The position numbers were made by a program, and so were the translations under genes. A DNA stretch of 14,777 nucleotides from Planctomycetota bacterium (lineage in GTDB: Bacteria; Planctomycetota; Planctomycetia; Gemmatales; Gemmataceae), in assembly GCA_018970845.1 (NCBI GenBank), contig JAGWVO010000048.1, positions 1 through 14,777 on the forward strand, given 5' to 3'. Shown here in pieces: positions 13,568 to 14,777 of the stretch; the first letter of the stretch is position 1, and each line of letters starts with the position of its first letter. The notes under the pieces were generated by a model. It was not told the origin of the DNA and made no database searches. It saw only the letters and a program-made list of their open reading frames with translations.

Positions 13568-14777
13568 TCCGCACGCTTGCCGCCCTCATTCTGATCTCCG
13601 GGCCTGTCCTCGGCGCGGCACCCACCCTCACCCACATCGCTCCCGCGGGCGGCCAGCGCGGCGGCAAGGTTGTCGTGACCTGCGCCGGCACCTTCACCTG
13701 GAAGGATGTCAAGGTTTGGGCGCCCGGCTTGAAGGCATCGCCTCTCAAGGAATCCGGCAAGCTGGAAATCGAAATTCCCCCGGACCTTCCCGCCGACAGG
13801 ACATGGATCAGGCTCCATTCCCCCGAGGGAGCCTCGGCCGTGGTGCCGTTTCTCGTGGGCGATCTTCCCGAAGTCTCCGAGACGGAACCCAACAATCGCC
13901 TCGCCGGCGCCAAGCCGCTGTCGCTGCCCGTCACCGTCAACGGCCTTCTCGACAAGGGGGATGTCGACGCCTTTCCCGTGGAACTGCGGAAGGGCCAGAC
14001 GCTCGTCGCCGCGCTCGACGCCAACGCGCGCCTGGGTTCCCCGATGGATGCCGTGCTTCAGGTTGTTTCCCCCTCGGGAATCGTGGTGGATGAGAACCAC
14101 GACGACCTCGGGCTTGACCCCCGCCTGGCCCATGCGGCCCGCGAGGATGGAATCCACACGGTGCGCCTGTTCGCTTTTCCGGCCATGCCCGACAGCAGCA
14201 TCGCCTTCGCCGGAGGCGCCGCCTATGTCTACCGGCTTTCGCTCACCACCGGCCCGTTCGCCACGCACGCCGTTCCCGCCGCGGTGCCCTTGGGCAAGCC
14301 CGGCTTCGCGGCGGCACCGGCGGGATGGAACATTCCCAAGGGTGCCATGGGGGCCGTTTCGTTCCCAACCCTGCCGGGGATGATCGAGCGCGAGGCATCC
14401 GAAGGGGCCGCCGTGCCGCGCGGCGCCCGCCGGGCGCGCGTATCGGCCCCCGGCATCCCGGGAATGATGGAGGTCTGGGCGACGCCCGTGCCGCTGGTGC
14501 CGCAAGCCGGCGCCGGTCCCACGGTGCTTCCCGTGCCCTCGGCGGTTGCCGGTCTCCTGGCCGCGCCCCGGGCAAGGAACATTCATTCGGTTGAGATGAA
14601 AAAAGGGCAGGGCCTGCTGGTGACCGTGCAGGCCCGGACATTGGGCTATCCAACCGACCCGGTGGTTCGCTGGATCGACCCCACCGGCAAGGTTGTCACC
14701 GAGGCGGACGACATGGGATCCAGTCCCGATCCGGTGATTTCCGTCAATGCCGCCGTCGACGGAATCCATACCCTTCA
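13564..14777 (+). CDS. Secreted PPC-domain protein, 3' end outside the window
   Basis: An open frame of 404 codons with no stop before the right edge, so the gene is partial. The GTG at 13564 overlaps the DUF1501 stop (GTGA) and has GGAG 5 nt upstream. A signal peptide covers about residues 1-19 (I-R-T-L-A-A-L-I-L-I ... L-G-A-A). Next is a beta-rich domain at about 20-100 that begins P-T-L-T-H-I-A-P-A-G-G-Q-R-G-G, the IPT/TIG-like opening seen in planctomycete secreted proteins. A bacterial pre-peptidase C-terminal (PPC)-like domain starts near 103 (E-V-S-E-T-E-P-N-N) with D-V-D-A-F-P-V-E-L-R-K-G-Q at 134-146. A second, related segment begins near 339 (N-I-H-S-V-E-M-K-K-G-Q) and ends in D-G-I-H-T, as the first does (E-D-G-I-H-T-V). 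It is probably the third gene of the operon. Role unknown; PPC domains are usually non-catalytic extracellular modules. Confidence 0.85.
   Translation, partial: MIRTLAALILISGPVLGAAPTLTHIAPAGGQRGGKVVVTCAGTFTWKDVKVWAPGLKASPLKESGKLEIEIPPDLPADRTWIRLHSPEGASAVVPFLVGDLPEVSETEPNNRLAGAKPLSLPVTVNGLLDKGDVDAFPVELRKGQTLVAALDANARLGSPMDAVLQVVSPSGIVVDENHDDLGLDPRLAHAAREDGIHTVRLFAFPAMPDSSIAFAGGAAYVYRLSLTTGPFATHAVPAAVPLGKPGFAAAPAGWNIPKGAMGAVSFPTLPGMIEREASEGAAVPRGARRARVSAPGIPGMMEVWATPVPLVPQAGAGPTVLPVPSAVAGLLAAPRARNIHSVEMKKGQGLLVTVQARTLGYPTDPVVRWIDPTGKVVTEADDMGSSPDPVISVNAAVDGIHTL

Noticed and set aside
13501..14769. Minus-strand open frame (422 codons) at the right edge
   Set aside because: The plus-strand frame from 13564 is open to the edge, has a signal peptide, a PPC-like domain and a coupled start; the minus frame shows no recognisable features.
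1..14777. CRISPR array, tRNA, rRNA or transposase genes
   Set aside because: No regularly spaced repeats, no cloverleaf-like sequence, no rRNA-like segments and no transposase-like protein were seen on either strand.

Overview
The window looks like chromosomal DNA from a planctomycete, most likely a GC-rich member of the Gemmatales/Isosphaerales/Pirellulales. The main reason is the right third, which carries gene families characteristic of that phylum: a cytochrome-like/Ig-like/DUF1549/DUF1553 protein, a DUF1501 protein with a twin-arginine start, a PPC-domain secreted protein, and a PQQ-type beta-propeller protein with the N-terminal W-P-Q-W signature. The phylum call is inference from gene content; genus cannot be named from the sequence.

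Layout. The left edge holds the first 32 codons of a minus-strand gene with a twin-arginine signal peptide. An AT-rich intergenic stretch of 373 bp follows. It contains a 135-bp element bounded by 25/26-bp imperfect inverted repeats, and a good sigma-70-like promoter facing right. That promoter drives a tightly overlapped three-gene operon (471-5142): an ABC-exporter-like half transporter, an HlyD-type membrane fusion protein and a TolC-type outer-membrane protein. Together these make a complete type I secretion-like set, but the ABC subunit's nucleotide-binding domain has lost the Q-loop Gln, the LSGGQ signature, the Walker B glutamate and the H-loop histidine. A perfect 20-bp palindrome sits at the ABC/hlyD junction. 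No cargo gene is adjacent.

The middle (5151-8409) is mostly housekeeping and small genes. A minus-strand pair (thioredoxin-like CxxC protein, then pdxH) overlaps by 4 bp and is divergent from a CCA-adding-type tRNA nucleotidyltransferase. Next come a 70-aa two-helix membrane protein (minus) and a 112-aa secreted protein (plus), divergent from each other across 214 bp that contain an operator-like dyad and a repeated 9-mer. A strong 12-bp stem-loop lies between convergent genes at 8475-8503.

The right part (8529-14777) has the beta-propeller protein on the minus strand, divergent from a co-directional set of three envelope/secreted genes (DUF1549/1553, DUF1501, PPC-domain). These have a 14-bp gap and then a 4-bp overlap, so they probably form one operon. 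The last gene runs off the right edge. In planctomycetes these three families commonly occur together and are thought to act at the cell surface or periplasm, but their biochemical role is not established.

The most interesting items are the catalytically degenerate but full-length ABC subunit in an otherwise intact exporter operon, the terminal-inverted-repeat element at 137-271, and the 20-bp palindrome at 2134-2153.
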